Shown here: piece by piece, positions 1-9,007 of the stretch
Layout of the letters: every line of letters begins with the position of its first letter
How positions within the stretch are numbered: the first letter of the stretch is position 1
Assembly: GCA_019245455.1 (NCBI GenBank)
Contig: JAFARM010000177.1
Span: 1-14,391 of the forward strand
Direction: 5' to 3'
Length of the DNA: 14,391 nt
From: Sphingomonadaceae bacterium
GTDB lineage: Bacteria; Pseudomonadota; Alphaproteobacteria; Sphingomonadales; Sphingomonadaceae
Translations under genes and position numbers: made by a program
The notes under the pieces: generated by a model
What the model was told of the DNA's origin: nothing
Seen by the model: the letters and a program-made list of their open reading frames with translations, nothing else
Database searches by the model: none

Positions 1-1
1 C

Positions 2-2236
2 CGCTGGCGGTCGCTGCGGCGGCGCTTCAATCGCTGGGTGACGCGCGTCGACCTGTGGCCGCGGTTGGAGCTGGCGGTCGGCGCGCTGGTCGTCGTCCTC
101 GGCCTGTCGAGCTACGCGATCCTGACCGGGCGGCATGCGCCGGCCGGGGGCTTCTCGCCCTTCGCCGTGACGCTGGTGCTGGTCGCCAACCTGCTGCCGC
201 TGATGGCGCTGATCGTCCTCATTGCCCGCCGGGTGACGCTGCTGCTGATGGCGCGGCGGCGCGGGACGGCGGGCGCGCGGCTCCACGTGCGGCTGGTGGC
301 GCTGTTTGCCATGATCGCCGCCGCGCCGACGCTGCTCGTCGTCGTCTTCGCCTCGCTGCTGTTCCAGTTCGGCGTCCAGTTCTGGTTCTCCGACCGCGCC
401 AAGGCGGTGTTCGAGAACGCCGACCGCGTGTCGCAGGCGTACGTCCGCGAGCGCAACCTGCGCCTCGTGTCCGATGTCGAGCCGATGGCGGTCGACATCG
501 CCAATTACGGCCGCGAGTTCGGCTATGGCTCGCGCACCTTCGGCGAGGGGCTGATCTACCAGCTGCCGCGCCGCCACCTGACCGCCGCCTCGGTGTTCAC
601 CCCCGAGGGCAAGGGGTACAAGACGCTGGCGATCGGCTTCATCGGCAAGCCGTTCCCGATCCGCCTGCAGCCGCAGGACCTCGCGCACGCGCGCGCCGGC
701 GAGGTCCGCGTTATCGCGTCCGCCGCCGACCGGATCGAGGCGGTGATCCGCATCGACAATGCCCAGCACTATCTCTACGTCAGCACGCCCGCCGACCCGC
801 AGGTGCTGGCGCAGGTGACGGGCACGCAGAAGGCGCTCGCCGACTATCGCGCGCTGCTCGAGCGCAGCCGCGGCGTCCAGCTGCGCTTCAACGCGCTGCT
901 GATCGTCGTCGCACTCCTGATCCTGGCGGTCGCGGTGTGGTTCGCGCTGTGGCTGGCGAACACGCTGGTGACGCCGGTCGCGCGGCTCGCCGACGCGGCA
1001 GCGCGGGTCGGGGCGGGCGACCTCGACGCCCGCGTGCCGGTCAAGGGGTCGCCGGACGAGATCGGCACGCTGGCGCGCGCCTTCAACCGCATGACCGGGC
1101 AGCTGAAGGCGCAGCAGACGGCGCTTGTCACCGCCAACACGCAACTCGACGCGCGGCGCCAGTTCACGGAAGCGGTGCTTTCGGGGGTGACCGCGGGGGT
1201 CGTCTCGATCGATGCCGAGGGGATCATCCGCCTCGCCAACCACAGCGCCGCCGTGCTCCTCCAGACGACCGAGCGCGACCTCGCCGGGCGCAGCCTCAAC
1301 GACGCGGTGCCGCAATTCGCCGCCTTGCTCGACGAGGCGGCGGCGCGCGGCGTGGCGCGCGGCCAGGTGGCGATCGACCGCGGCCCCGACACGCAGACGC
1401 TGGCCGTCCAGATCGCCGCCGAGCGCAGCGGCGCGCGCAGTTACGTCCTGACGTTCGACGACATCACTGCCCAGCTCGCCGACCAGCGGCAGGCGGCGTG
1501 GGCCGACGTCGCGCGGCGCATCGCCCACGAGATCAAGAACCCGCTGACGCCGATCCAGCTGTCGGCCGAGCGGCTGCAGCGCAAGTACGCGCGCCAGATC
1601 GCCGATGATCCCGACACCTTCGCGTCGCTGACCGGTACCATCGTTCGCCAGGTCGGCGACCTCCGCCGCATGGTCGACGAGTTTTCGAGCTTCGCGCGGA
1701 TGCCGAAGCCGGTGTTCAAGCCCGAGCCGCTCGTCGACCTCGCCCGCGAGGCGGTGTTCATGCAGGAGGTGGCGAACCCGCAGGTCGTCTTCGCCGTCGA
1801 AGTGCCCGACGCCGTGCCGCTGCTGATCTGCGACCGGCGGCAGATCGCGCAGGCGCTGACCAACCTGCTCAAGAACGCCGCCGAGGCGGTGCAGGCGCGA
1901 ATCGAGCGCGAGACGGCAGAGGGCAGGGCGGCCGAGCCGGGCCGCATCGCGCTGGCGATCGAGGTCGCGGCCGAGCGGCTCGTGCTGAAGGTCAGCGACA
2001 ACGGCATCGGCCTGCCCGCCGAGCACCGCGACCGGCTGACCGAGCCCTATGTGACGACGCGCGCGCGCGGCACCGGGCTCGGCCTCGCCATCGTCAAGAA
2101 GATCGTCGAGGAGCACGACGGCACCCTCGACCTCGGCGACGCGCCCGGCGGCGGGACCGTCGCCCGCCTGTGCTTCGACCCGTCGGCGATGATCGCCGAC
2201 GAACCAGCCGCGGCCCCGCGCCGCATGACGGGATAG
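2..2236 (+). CDS. ntrY: NtrY sensor histidine kinase (5' end beyond window)
   Basis: Membrane sensor kinase that phosphorylates NtrX; the pair is linked in alphaproteobacteria to nitrogen, redox and envelope responses. The frame is open to the left edge, so the true start probably lies upstream; a GTG at 38 is the first usable start inside the window and residues are numbered from it. Hydrophobic segments lie near residues 11-30, 41-62 and 84-110. A periplasmic or extracytoplasmic stretch follows to about 283, then a fourth membrane segment at 284-308, HAMP at about 309-360 and a PAS-like domain at about 372-480. The HisKA box IAHEIKNPLTP carries the phospho-acceptor His497. The ATPase domain shows the N box (N609 to N613), DNGIGLP from 654 and GTGLGLAIV from 678. 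The complete architecture implies an active kinase. ntrX starts 3 bases after the stop, indicating one transcript. ntrB and ntrC would be expected to the left but cannot be seen. Confidence 0.95.
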   Translation, partial: RWRSLRRRFNRWVTRVDLWPRLELAVGALVVVLGLSSYAILTGRHAPAGGFSPFAVTLVLVANLLPLMALIVLIARRVTLLLMARRRGTAGARLHVRLVALFAMIAAAPTLLVVVFASLLFQFGVQFWFSDRAKAVFENADRVSQAYVRERNLRLVSDVEPMAVDIANYGREFGYGSRTFGEGLIYQLPRRHLTAASVFTPEGKGYKTLAIGFIGKPFPIRLQPQDLAHARAGEVRVIASAADRIEAVIRIDNAQHYLYVSTPADPQVLAQVTGTQKALADYRALLERSRGVQLRFNALLIVVALLILAVAVWFALWLANTLVTPVARLADAAARVGAGDLDARVPVKGSPDEIGTLARAFNRMTGQLKAQQTALVTANTQLDARRQFTEAVLSGVTAGVVSIDAEGIIRLANHSAAVLLQTTERDLAGRSLNDAVPQFAALLDEAAARGVARGQVAIDRGPDTQTLAVQIAAERSGARSYVLTFDDITAQLADQRQAAWADVARRIAHEIKNPLTPIQLSAERLQRKYARQIADDPDTFASLTGTIVRQVGDLRRMVDEFSSFARMPKPVFKPEPLVDLAREAVFMQEVANPQVVFAVEVPDAVPLLICDRRQIAQALTNLLKNAAEAVQARIERETAEGRAAEPGRIALAIEVAAERLVLKVSDNGIGLPAEHRDRLTEPYVTTRARGTGLGLAIVKKIVEEHDGTLDLGDAPGGGTVARLCFDPSAMIADEPAAAPRRMTG

Positions 2237-2239
2237 ATC

Positions 2240-3636
<1,397 letters not shown>

Positions 3637-3640
<4 letters not shown>

Positions 3641-4587
3641 CCGCGGAGCTCGCGCGGGGTCGCGCCGAACCGCGCGCGAAAGCGGCGGTTGAAGTGCGAC
3701 AGGTCGGAAAAACCGACGCGCATCGCCAAATCGACGATCTTGCCGGCATAGCCCGCCGCCAGCGCCTCGCGCGCGCGGTCGAGCCGGACGCCGGTCAGCA
3801 GGTCGCCGAAGCTCAGCTGCGCGCCGGCGAAGGCGGCATAGCCCGCGCGCTCCGAGATGCCGACGGCGGCGGCGACCCGCGCCATCGTCAGCATGGGGTC
3901 GGCGTACAGACGGGCGATGACCTCGCGCATCGCCGTCACGCGCGCGGCCTGCACCGCCGCGCCGCGCGCCGGGGTGCCGACGGCCGTCCCGTCGAGCGCG
4001 AACGCCGCCAGTTCGGCGATGTGCCGCGCGGCGACCTCCGGCACCGGCTGCGCGCGGGCGATGCGCGAGGTCGCCTCGACGTAGGCCGATAGCAAGGCGG
4101 TCGCTCCCGACCGCGCGTCGAGCTTGACGCCGCCGGCCTTGTCGATCGCCCGGCTGTTGCCGAACACCGCGCGTGGCAGGCGCAGCACCGCGGCCTCGTT
4201 GTCGGGCCACCAGCTCGTCACCGGGCGGCCATGCGCGATGACGACGGCGTCGCCTGGGCCGAGGAAGCCCCGGCGGTCGTTCTGCTCGTAGCGCGCCCGG
4301 CCGGCGCGGCCGAAGAAGATCGAGACGTCGTCGTCGCCGTCGCGGACCAGGTCGTGTCCGCGCGCGGCGACCATGCCGCCCTGAACCGCCGTGCCGATCA
4401 CCATGCCGGGACCGATCGCGGCGAGCTTCCAGTCGCACCACAGCTGCATCTCGGCCTGCCCGTCGAGCCGCTCGACCGCGCCGCCGGCAAGCTCCCGGGC
4501 CATGACATCGCCGACGAGCTGCGGCCGCAGCCGCGCCTCGACCGCGTCGGTCGAAAAGTGAAGCAGCGTCGCCGGACGGCTTGCCAC
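3637..4587 (-). CDS. AraC-family transcriptional regulator
   Basis: DNA-binding regulator of 316 residues. The C-terminal part has the usual two AraC helix-turn-helix motifs: the first around 232-270 (LTMARVAAAVGIS) and the second around 282-315, with the family signature ending GFSDLSHFNRRFRARFG followed by TPREL. The N-terminal ~200 residues resemble the AraC_binding_2 sensor type (FSTDAVEARL near the start; cupin-like strands with GPGDAVVIAHG at 110-120); the ligand is unknown. The start is GTG at 4587, supported by a clean AGGGG Shine-Dalgarno six bases upstream (CCCCT at 4594-4598 on the + strand). The gene diverges from the PEP-CTERM gene across a 185-base repeat-rich region, so that gene and the regulator itself are its likeliest targets (inference). 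The 3' end overlaps the ntrX stop codon. Confidence 0.9.
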
Positions 4588-4604
4588 GATGCACCCCTGT
4601 TGCC

Positions 4605-4631
4605 CCGCCGGCAGCGAACCGCCGGCAGCGA
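4605..4631. repeat. 13-base tandem direct repeat (CCGCCGGCAGCGA x2)
   Basis: CCGCCGGCAGCGA occurs perfectly at 4605-4617 and 4619-4631, a period of 14 bases. A partial third copy, CAGCGAA, follows at 4632-4638. It sits in the leader or start-site region of the AraC-family gene. It could be a regulator binding site or a replication-slippage duplication. Confidence 0.75.
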
Positions 4632-4634
4632 CAG

Positions 4635-4662
4635 CGAATAGGCCTCTGCAAGCATCTGTAAA
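4635..4662 (-). promoter_or_regulatory. Candidate promoter for the AraC-family gene
   Basis: Reading the minus strand, TTTACA (5 of 6 to the -35 consensus; + coordinates 4657-4662) is followed after 16 bases by TATTCG (3 of 6 to the -10; 4635-4640). Transcription would begin near 4628, inside the 13-base tandem repeat, giving a leader of about 40 bases before the GTG. The weak -10 would suit an activator-dependent or autoregulated promoter. This was judged by eye only. Confidence 0.35.
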
Positions 4663-4683
4663 GGCGCGAAATCAGCGTGGACT

Positions 4684-4757
4684 GCACTGCCAGCCTGATG
4701 TTTTGCACTGCCGTCCAAGCCGACGCGGGCGCGGGCGGGGTAGGGCGGCGGCACTGC
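4684..4757. repeat. Three GCACTGC elements upstream of the PEP-CTERM gene
   Basis: GCACTGC occurs at 4684-4690, 4705-4711 and 4751-4757. The first two are part of a longer match, TGCACTGCC, starting 21 bases apart (two helical turns), the geometry often seen for the two half-sites of AraC-family regulators. The third lies just before the ribosome binding site, where a bound protein could repress. The binding role is inference. Confidence 0.55.
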
Positions 4758-4772
4758 AACAGGGGACCGTCC

Positions 4773-6563
4773 ATGATCCGTCACGCTCTTGCCGCCGCGC
4801 TCCTGGCCGGCACCGCCGCGCCCGCCGCCGCCACCTCGTCGATCGACAGCACGAGCAGTTTCTACACCGGCGGCTCGACGACATTGACCAACCTTGCCGG
4901 CTTCGACTTCAAGCCGTTCGACTTCGGCAAGTCGGTGTCGGTCGGCCATGTCTATGGCAGCAAGTTCTTCGGCCACTACGGCACCAAGCTCGAAGCCTCG
5001 ATCGAGGCCAAGCTCGAGGTCGACGGCAATGTCGGCTTCCAGAACACCATCGCCCAGGTCAACGGCGGCAGCCTGCGCACGGTTGCCGGCAATCCGTTCG
5101 GCGGCGGCGGATCCTCGTTCGTGCTGAACGCGAGCTTCGGCAACCCCTATGCGCTGACCTTCGCCGGGCAGGGACGGGTCTTCGCCAACCTCGAGGCGAC
5201 GGCGTTCGCCGGCGCGAACCTGTACGGCAAGGCGTGTGTCGTCGCGTGCATCTCGGGCAACATCGCCACGCTCGGCATCGGCAATCCGGCGGCGTTCGAC
5301 GTCCTCGACTACGACTCGGCGTCGAACAGCGTCACCTTCCTCAACAAGACCTATTCGGGCGTCCTGCCGCAGCACTTCGATTCCGACACGCTGCCGATCT
5401 CGGCTGATCTCCGCGCGCTCGACGTCAGCGGCAAGGGCACAGGAGCGACCGCGACGACGATCTCGACCAAGCAGGACGTCGCCGGCGTGTACGTCGACGT
5501 CGCCAAGGCGATCGTCGATGCCTTCGGCCTGCCGGGCGAGGTGCTGTCGGGCTCGGCGCTCGGCTTCGACTATACGACGGTGTCGGCTAAGGTCGGCGCG
5601 GCGCTGCAGGCGACCTACAACGTCGCGTCCAACCTCTATTCCGAGTTCGCCGACTACAAGTTCTCCGCACCCGTGCAGATCTTCAACAGCGCCAAGGGCC
5701 AGTGGGGCAAGGCGACGACCGAGGCGCTGCTGTCGAACGGCGATACGGCGATCGTCCGCCCGGTGAGCCAGGTCGCCAGCCTCAGCATCCTGCCGACGGT
5801 CGTCACGGCCAACAGCATCAGCACCTCGCTCAGCCTGTCGGCGACGATCGAGGACCACGTCAAGCTGCTCGAGATCAGCGGCTACGGCCTCGACGCCGGA
5901 CCACTGTACACGCAGGACGGCGCGCTCGACCTCGGCACGCTGGCGACGATCAATAAGAGCGGGACGATCTTCGCCAGCACCGCCCTCTCGCCGCTGACCC
6001 TTACCTTCGGCGGCGCATCGGCGCTCGCCGCCCCGCTCAGCGCGCTCGCCGTGCAGAACGGCGTGGGCATCGCGCCGGTCGGGACCGGTGGCCCGGGCTT
6101 CGTCTTCATCCCCGACGATCCGTCTGCGACGGGGGATACCGTCGCCGGCCACGTCTACCTCGCCACGAACTTCGGCACGCCCGGGTGCAATGCCGACGGG
6201 GTCTCCCTGTGCACCTTCGCCCGGAACTTCACGCCGATCGCCGAGCAGCAGCGGGTGACGCGGAGCGCGACCGGCGCGCCGGAGATCAGCTACGCCGTCG
6301 ACTTCGCCACGATCGACCGCTTCACCGCCGCGCCGGAAGGGGCGTTCGGCACGCAGGGCTCGGCCGACACGCTGCGCGCGCTGCTCGCCGGCCTGCCGGG
6401 GCCGGGGACGGGGGGCTATGGCCTGCCCGCCGACATCAGCGGCAACACGACGCCGTTCATGCCCGGCATCCCCGAGCCGGCGAGTTGGGCGCTGATGCTC
6501 GCCGGCTTCGGCCTGGTCGGCGGCCTTGCCCGCCAGCGGCGCTACGCCGTCGTCGCCGCCTGA
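4773..6563 (+). CDS. Secreted PEP-CTERM protein of unknown function
   Basis: A 596-residue exported protein. The N-terminus (MIRHALAAALLAGTAAPAAA) is a signal peptide with likely cleavage around residues 20-22. The C-terminus is a textbook PEP-CTERM sorting signal in the sphingomonad style: PEPASW from 567, a hydrophobic helix through about 586, and a basic cluster RQRR at 587-590. Such signals are removed by an exosortase (EpsH/XrtA family), and the proteins are usually tied to exopolysaccharide or the outer surface; no exosortase gene is visible here. The middle is Gly/Ser/Thr/Ala-rich and beta-prone, and I recognise no catalytic domain. Two closely spaced cysteine pairs (155/159 and 472/480) could form disulfides. 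The start at 4773 is supported by AGGGG at 4761. The gene is divergent from an AraC-type regulator and breaks the ntrX-hfq spacing, so it is probably an accessory gene. Confidence 0.85.
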   Translation: MIRHALAAALLAGTAAPAAATSSIDSTSSFYTGGSTTLTNLAGFDFKPFDFGKSVSVGHVYGSKFFGHYGTKLEASIEAKLEVDGNVGFQNTIAQVNGGSLRTVAGNPFGGGGSSFVLNASFGNPYALTFAGQGRVFANLEATAFAGANLYGKACVVACISGNIATLGIGNPAAFDVLDYDSASNSVTFLNKTYSGVLPQHFDSDTLPISADLRALDVSGKGTGATATTISTKQDVAGVYVDVAKAIVDAFGLPGEVLSGSALGFDYTTVSAKVGAALQATYNVASNLYSEFADYKFSAPVQIFNSAKGQWGKATTEALLSNGDTAIVRPVSQVASLSILPTVVTANSISTSLSLSATIEDHVKLLEISGYGLDAGPLYTQDGALDLGTLATINKSGTIFASTALSPLTLTFGGASALAAPLSALAVQNGVGIAPVGTGGPGFVFIPDDPSATGDTVAGHVYLATNFGTPGCNADGVSLCTFARNFTPIAEQQRVTRSATGAPEISYAVDFATIDRFTAAPEGAFGTQGSADTLRALLAGLPGPGTGGYGLPADISGNTTPFMPGIPEPASWALMLAGFGLVGGLARQRRYAVVAA

Positions 6564-6593
6564 CCGCGATCCGCCCAGGCCGCTCGCCGCGCC

Positions 6594-6622
6594 TTGAGCC
6601 GCGGCGGGTGCGCGCCTAGATT
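6594..6622 (+). promoter_or_regulatory. Candidate sigma-70-type promoter for hfq-hflX
   Basis: TTGAGC (6594-6599) and TAGATT (6617-6622) are separated by exactly 17 bases; each matches 4 of 6 consensus positions. Transcription would start near 6629, giving hfq a leader of about 90 bases that includes the hairpin at 6648-6679. A promoter is expected here because the gene upstream is an unrelated accessory gene. Confidence 0.4.
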
Positions 6623-6647
6623 GTCGGCTCCCGGTGCCGCTGCGCCG

Positions 6648-6679
6648 GGGGACGGATCGGCCGGCGAACGGCCGTCCCC
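6648..6679 (+). other. Strong hairpin in the hfq leader
   Basis: GGGGACGG (6648-6655) pairs perfectly with CCGTCCCC (6672-6679). A short inner stem, CCG (6661-6663) with CGG (6669-6671), closes a GCGAA loop. No T-run follows, so a classical intrinsic terminator is unlikely. It ends 39 bases before the hfq ATG. It may end PEP-CTERM transcripts, stabilise the hfq mRNA, or take part in regulation of hfq. Confidence 0.5.
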
Positions 6680-6718
6680 GTGCAACAACGCTTGCCAAGA
6701 ACAAGAAAGGCGCTGCCC

Positions 6719-6973
6719 ATGGCCGAGAAGCCCGCCTCGCTTCAGGACGTGTTCCTCAACACCGTCCGCAAGACCCGGACGCCGGTGACGATGTTCCTGG
6801 TCAACGGCGTCAAGCTGCAGGGCGTCATCACCTGGTTCGACAATTTCAGCGTGCTGCTCCGCCGCGACGGCAGCTCGCAATTGGTCTACAAGCACGCCAT
6901 CTCGACGGTGATGCCGGCGGTCCCGATCCAGCTGTTCGACGCCGAGAAGCTCGACGACGACGCCGTTGACTGA
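6719..6973 (+). CDS. hfq: RNA chaperone Hfq
   Basis: An 84-residue Sm-like protein that forms a hexameric ring, binds small RNAs and mRNAs, and promotes their pairing. Matches to the family are strong: [10 protein letters not shown] near the N-terminus (proximal-face Q9/D10), [15 protein letters not shown] in the Sm1 region (21-35), the DNF motif at 41-43, and the Sm2 signature [10 protein letters not shown] (57-66) with the RNA-binding Y-K-H. The acidic C-terminal tail ([10 protein letters not shown]) is short, as in other alphaproteobacterial Hfq proteins. The ATG at 6719 is preferred over an in-frame GTG at 6680 because the family starts here and AAGG at 6707-6710 is well placed. Its TGA stop overlaps the hflX start by 8 bases. 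Confidence 0.97.
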   Translation: MAEKPASLQDVFLNTVRKTRTPVTMFLVNGVKLQGVITWFDNFSVLLRRDGSSQLVYKHAISTVMPAVPIQLFDAEKLDDDAVD

Positions 6974-8339
6974 CGCGGTCCAGCCCGGCTTCGACGCCGA
7001 GCGCGGCATCCGCTTCGGCGCGCGCGCGCTCGTCGTCCTGCCCGACCGCGACACCGCGCGCCCCGGCCCGGCGGCGCGCGATGCCGACGCGCGCCCCCGG
7101 CAAGCGGGGCGCGATGCCGATGCGCGGCTGGAGGAGGCGGTGGGGCTGGCTGCCGCGATCAGCCTCGATGTCATCGAGCGCGCGATCGTCCGCATCCGCC
7201 GCGCCAGCGCCGGCACGCTGTTCGGCAAGGGGCAGGTCGAGCGGCTGGCGGCGACCGTCGCCGCGCACGACATCGAGGTGGTCATCGTCGACGGCGCGCT
7301 GTCGCCGATCCAGCAGCGCAACCTCGAGAAGGCGCTCAAGGCCAAGGTCATCGACCGCACCGGCCTCATCCTCGAGATCTTCGGCGAGCGGGCGTCGACG
7401 CGCGAGGGCACGCTGCAGGTCGAACTCGCCCACCTCGACTACCAGGCGAGCCGGCTGGTGCGGTCGTGGACCCACCTCGAACGCCAGCGCGGCGGCGTCG
7501 GCTTCCTCGGCGGCCCCGGCGAGACGCAGATCGAGGCCGACCGCCGCCTGATTCGCGACCGCATGGCGAAGCTCCGCCGCGAGCTCGACGAAGTCCGCCG
7601 CACCCGCGCCCTCCACCGCGACCGGCGGGCTAAGGCACCGTACCCGGTCGTGGCGCTGGTCGGCTACACCAATGCCGGCAAGTCGACGCTGTTCAACCGC
7701 CTGACCGGCGCGACGGTCATGGCCGAGGACCTGCTGTTCGCGACGCTCGACCCGACGATGCGCGCGATCGACCTGCCGGGATTGGACAAGGTCATCCTGT
7801 CGGACACGGTCGGCTTCATCAGCGACCTGCCGACGCAGCTGATCGCCGCCTTCCGCGCGACGCTCGAGGAGGTGACGACCGCCGACCTCGTCGTCCACGT
7901 CCGCGACATCGCCCACCCCGACAGCGAGGCGCAAGGCTCCGACGTCGCGCACGTCCTGCGCGATCTGGGCGTGCTCGACGGCGGCGTGGGGAATGGGGCA
8001 GGGGAGCACGCGCCGGTGCCGATGATCACGGCCCTGAACAAGATTGACCTGCTCGACGCCGATGCCCGCGCGGCGCTGCTGGCGACGCTCCCCGACGATG
8101 CGGTGGCGATCTCGGCGGCGGACGGGGAGGGGGTCGAGGCGTTGAAGGCCCTGGTCGTCGCCATGCTGCAGCGGTCGAGCCGGCTCGCCGACTTCCACCT
8201 CGACGCCGGCGACGGCCGCCGCGCCGCCTGGCTCTACGCCCACGGCGAGGTCGTCGGCCGCACCGACGCCGACGACGGCAGCGTCACGCTTCGCGCGCGC
8301 CTGACGCCGGAGATGGCGGCGCGCTTCGCGGCGATGTGA
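6966..8339 (+). CDS. hflX: GTPase HflX
   Basis: A 457-residue ribosome-associated GTPase, known in other bacteria to split stalled or heat-damaged ribosomes. The N-terminal HflX domain ends in the glycine-rich segment [19 protein letters not shown] (176-194). The G domain shows G1 GYTNAGKS (233-240), the switch I region around FATLDPT (259-265), G3 DTVGF (280-284), G4 NKID (358-361) and G5 SAADG (383-387). The start is TTG at 6966, overlapping the end of hfq by 8 bases: there is no ATG nearby in frame and the next GTG would remove about 58 residues. This implies translational coupling to hfq. The N-terminal linker carries an 11-codon imperfect duplication at 7077-7126. Confidence 0.95.
   Translation: MTDAVQPGFDAERGIRFGARALVVLPDRDTARPGPAARDADARPRQAGRDADARLEEAVGLAAAISLDVIERAIVRIRRASAGTLFGKGQVERLAATVAAHDIEVVIVDGALSPIQQRNLEKALKAKVIDRTGLILEIFGERASTREGTLQVELAHLDYQASRLVRSWTHLERQRGGVGFLGGPGETQIEADRRLIRDRMAKLRRELDEVRRTRALHRDRRAKAPYPVVALVGYTNAGKSTLFNRLTGATVMAEDLLFATLDPTMRAIDLPGLDKVILSDTVGFISDLPTQLIAAFRATLEEVTTADLVVHVRDIAHPDSEAQGSDVAHVLRDLGVLDGGVGNGAGEHAPVPMITALNKIDLLDADARAALLATLPDDAVAISAADGEGVEALKALVVAMLQRSSRLADFHLDAGDGRRAAWLYAHGEVVGRTDADDGSVTLRARLTPEMAARFAAM
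7077..7126 (+). repeat. Imperfect 33-base tandem duplication inside hflX
   Basis: The 17-base block CGCGATGCCGACGCGCG at 7077-7093 recurs with one change at 7110-7126, 33 bases (11 codons) later. It encodes RDADAR twice (residues 38-43 and 49-54) in the N-terminal linker of HflX, away from the GTP-binding motifs. Confidence 0.7.
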
Positions 8340-8358
8340 TAGGCAGGCGGGGGGCGAC

Positions 8359-8943
8359 GTGATCCTAGGGCGCGACGACGGGATATGGCTCAATGCGCCC
8401 GCAACGTGGTCGACCGACGGCGGCGACCTGCGCCTCGTCACCGACGCCGCGACCGATTTCTGGCAGGCGACGCATTATGGATTCCGGCGCGACAGTGGCC
8501 ACTTCCTGGGCTTCCCGGCCGGACCGGCGTTCACCGCGCAGCTTCGCGTCCGCGGCGGCTATCAGGCGCTGTACGACCAGGCGGGCATCATGGTCCGTGT
8601 CGACGATCGCCGCTGGGTCAAGGCGGGGATCGAGATGTCGGACGGCCGGGCGATGCTCGGCAGCGTGCTGACCGACGGCAGGTCCGACTGGGCGACGGGG
8701 CCGTACGACGGCGACCCGCGCGACCTGTGGCTGCGGGCGACGGTCGCGGACGGCGTGCTGCGGCTGCAGGCCTCGGCCGACGGCCGGGCGTGGCCGCTCG
8801 TCCGCCTCGCGCCGTTCCCGGTCGCCGCCGACTATCGCGTCGGGCCGATGGCGTGCACGCCCGAGCGGGGCGGGCTGAGCGTCGTCTTCTCCGACTTCAC
8901 CCTTGGCCCGCCGAACGGCCGCGCGCTTCACGACCTCGGCTGA
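8359..8943 (+). CDS. DUF1349-family protein
   Basis: A 194-residue protein resembling the DUF1349 family, which has a concanavalin-A-like beta-sandwich fold; members often consist of this domain alone. The recognisable core is GGYQALYDQAGIMVRVDD (about 73-90), followed by RRWVKAGIEMSDG and LRATVADGVLRLQASADGR. There is no signal peptide, so it is probably cytoplasmic. The biochemical function of the family is not established; carbohydrate binding is suggested by the fold. The start is GTG at 8359, preceded by a G-rich sequence, with no alternative in-frame ATG nearby. It lies 19 bases after hflX, so it may be co-transcribed, but nothing in it suggests a link to ribosome rescue. Confidence 0.75.
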   Translation: MILGRDDGIWLNAPATWSTDGGDLRLVTDAATDFWQATHYGFRRDSGHFLGFPAGPAFTAQLRVRGGYQALYDQAGIMVRVDDRRWVKAGIEMSDGRAMLGSVLTDGRSDWATGPYDGDPRDLWLRATVADGVLRLQASADGRAWPLVRLAPFPVAADYRVGPMACTPERGGLSVVFSDFTLGPPNGRALHDLG

Positions 8944-9007
8944 CGGCTGCCCTTTACGCCGCCGCCGCGCTCGGGCATCAAGGCGCGGGGTGCCGGGGGG
9001 CAGCGTG

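Larger units (their letters stand above)
4588..4772. promoter_or_regulatory. Divergent control region between araC-type and PEP-CTERM genes
   Basis: This is the longest non-coding stretch in the window. It must hold promoters for both divergent genes. It contains a perfect 13-base tandem repeat (4605-4617 and 4619-4631), a pair of CTGYAA elements exactly 10 bases apart (4646-4651 and 4656-4661), and three copies of GCACTGC (from 4684, 4705 and 4751). Each gene has its own Shine-Dalgarno: CCCCT at 4594-4598 for the minus-strand gene and AGGGG at 4761-4765 for the plus-strand gene. No convincing plus-strand -35/-10 pair was found. Confidence 0.65.

Noticed and set aside
6648..6679. Intrinsic terminator after the PEP-CTERM gene
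   Set aside because: The stem is strong but no T-run follows and it lies within a probable hfq leader, so it is reported as a hairpin rather than a terminator.
4398..6704. A 768-codon open frame on the minus strand covering the PEP-CTERM gene
   Set aside because: Its translation is Arg/Ala/Gly-rich with no domain and overlaps both the AraC gene and the PEP-CTERM gene, which has a clear signal peptide, sorting signal and Shine-Dalgarno. Long antisense frames are expected at this GC content.
6680..6718. GTG start giving Hfq a 13-residue N-terminal extension
   Set aside because: Hfq proteins start close to LQDVFLN; the ATG at 6719 has a well-placed AAGG and gives the usual length.
7077..7126. 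The HflX duplication as a mobile-element target site duplication
   Set aside because: The copies are 33 bases apart with only in-frame coding sequence between them, so slippage explains it better.
6846..8441. A 531-codon minus-strand open frame opposite hflX
   Set aside because: It is the shadow of hflX, whose G1-G5 motifs are intact; the composition is Arg/Asp-rich.
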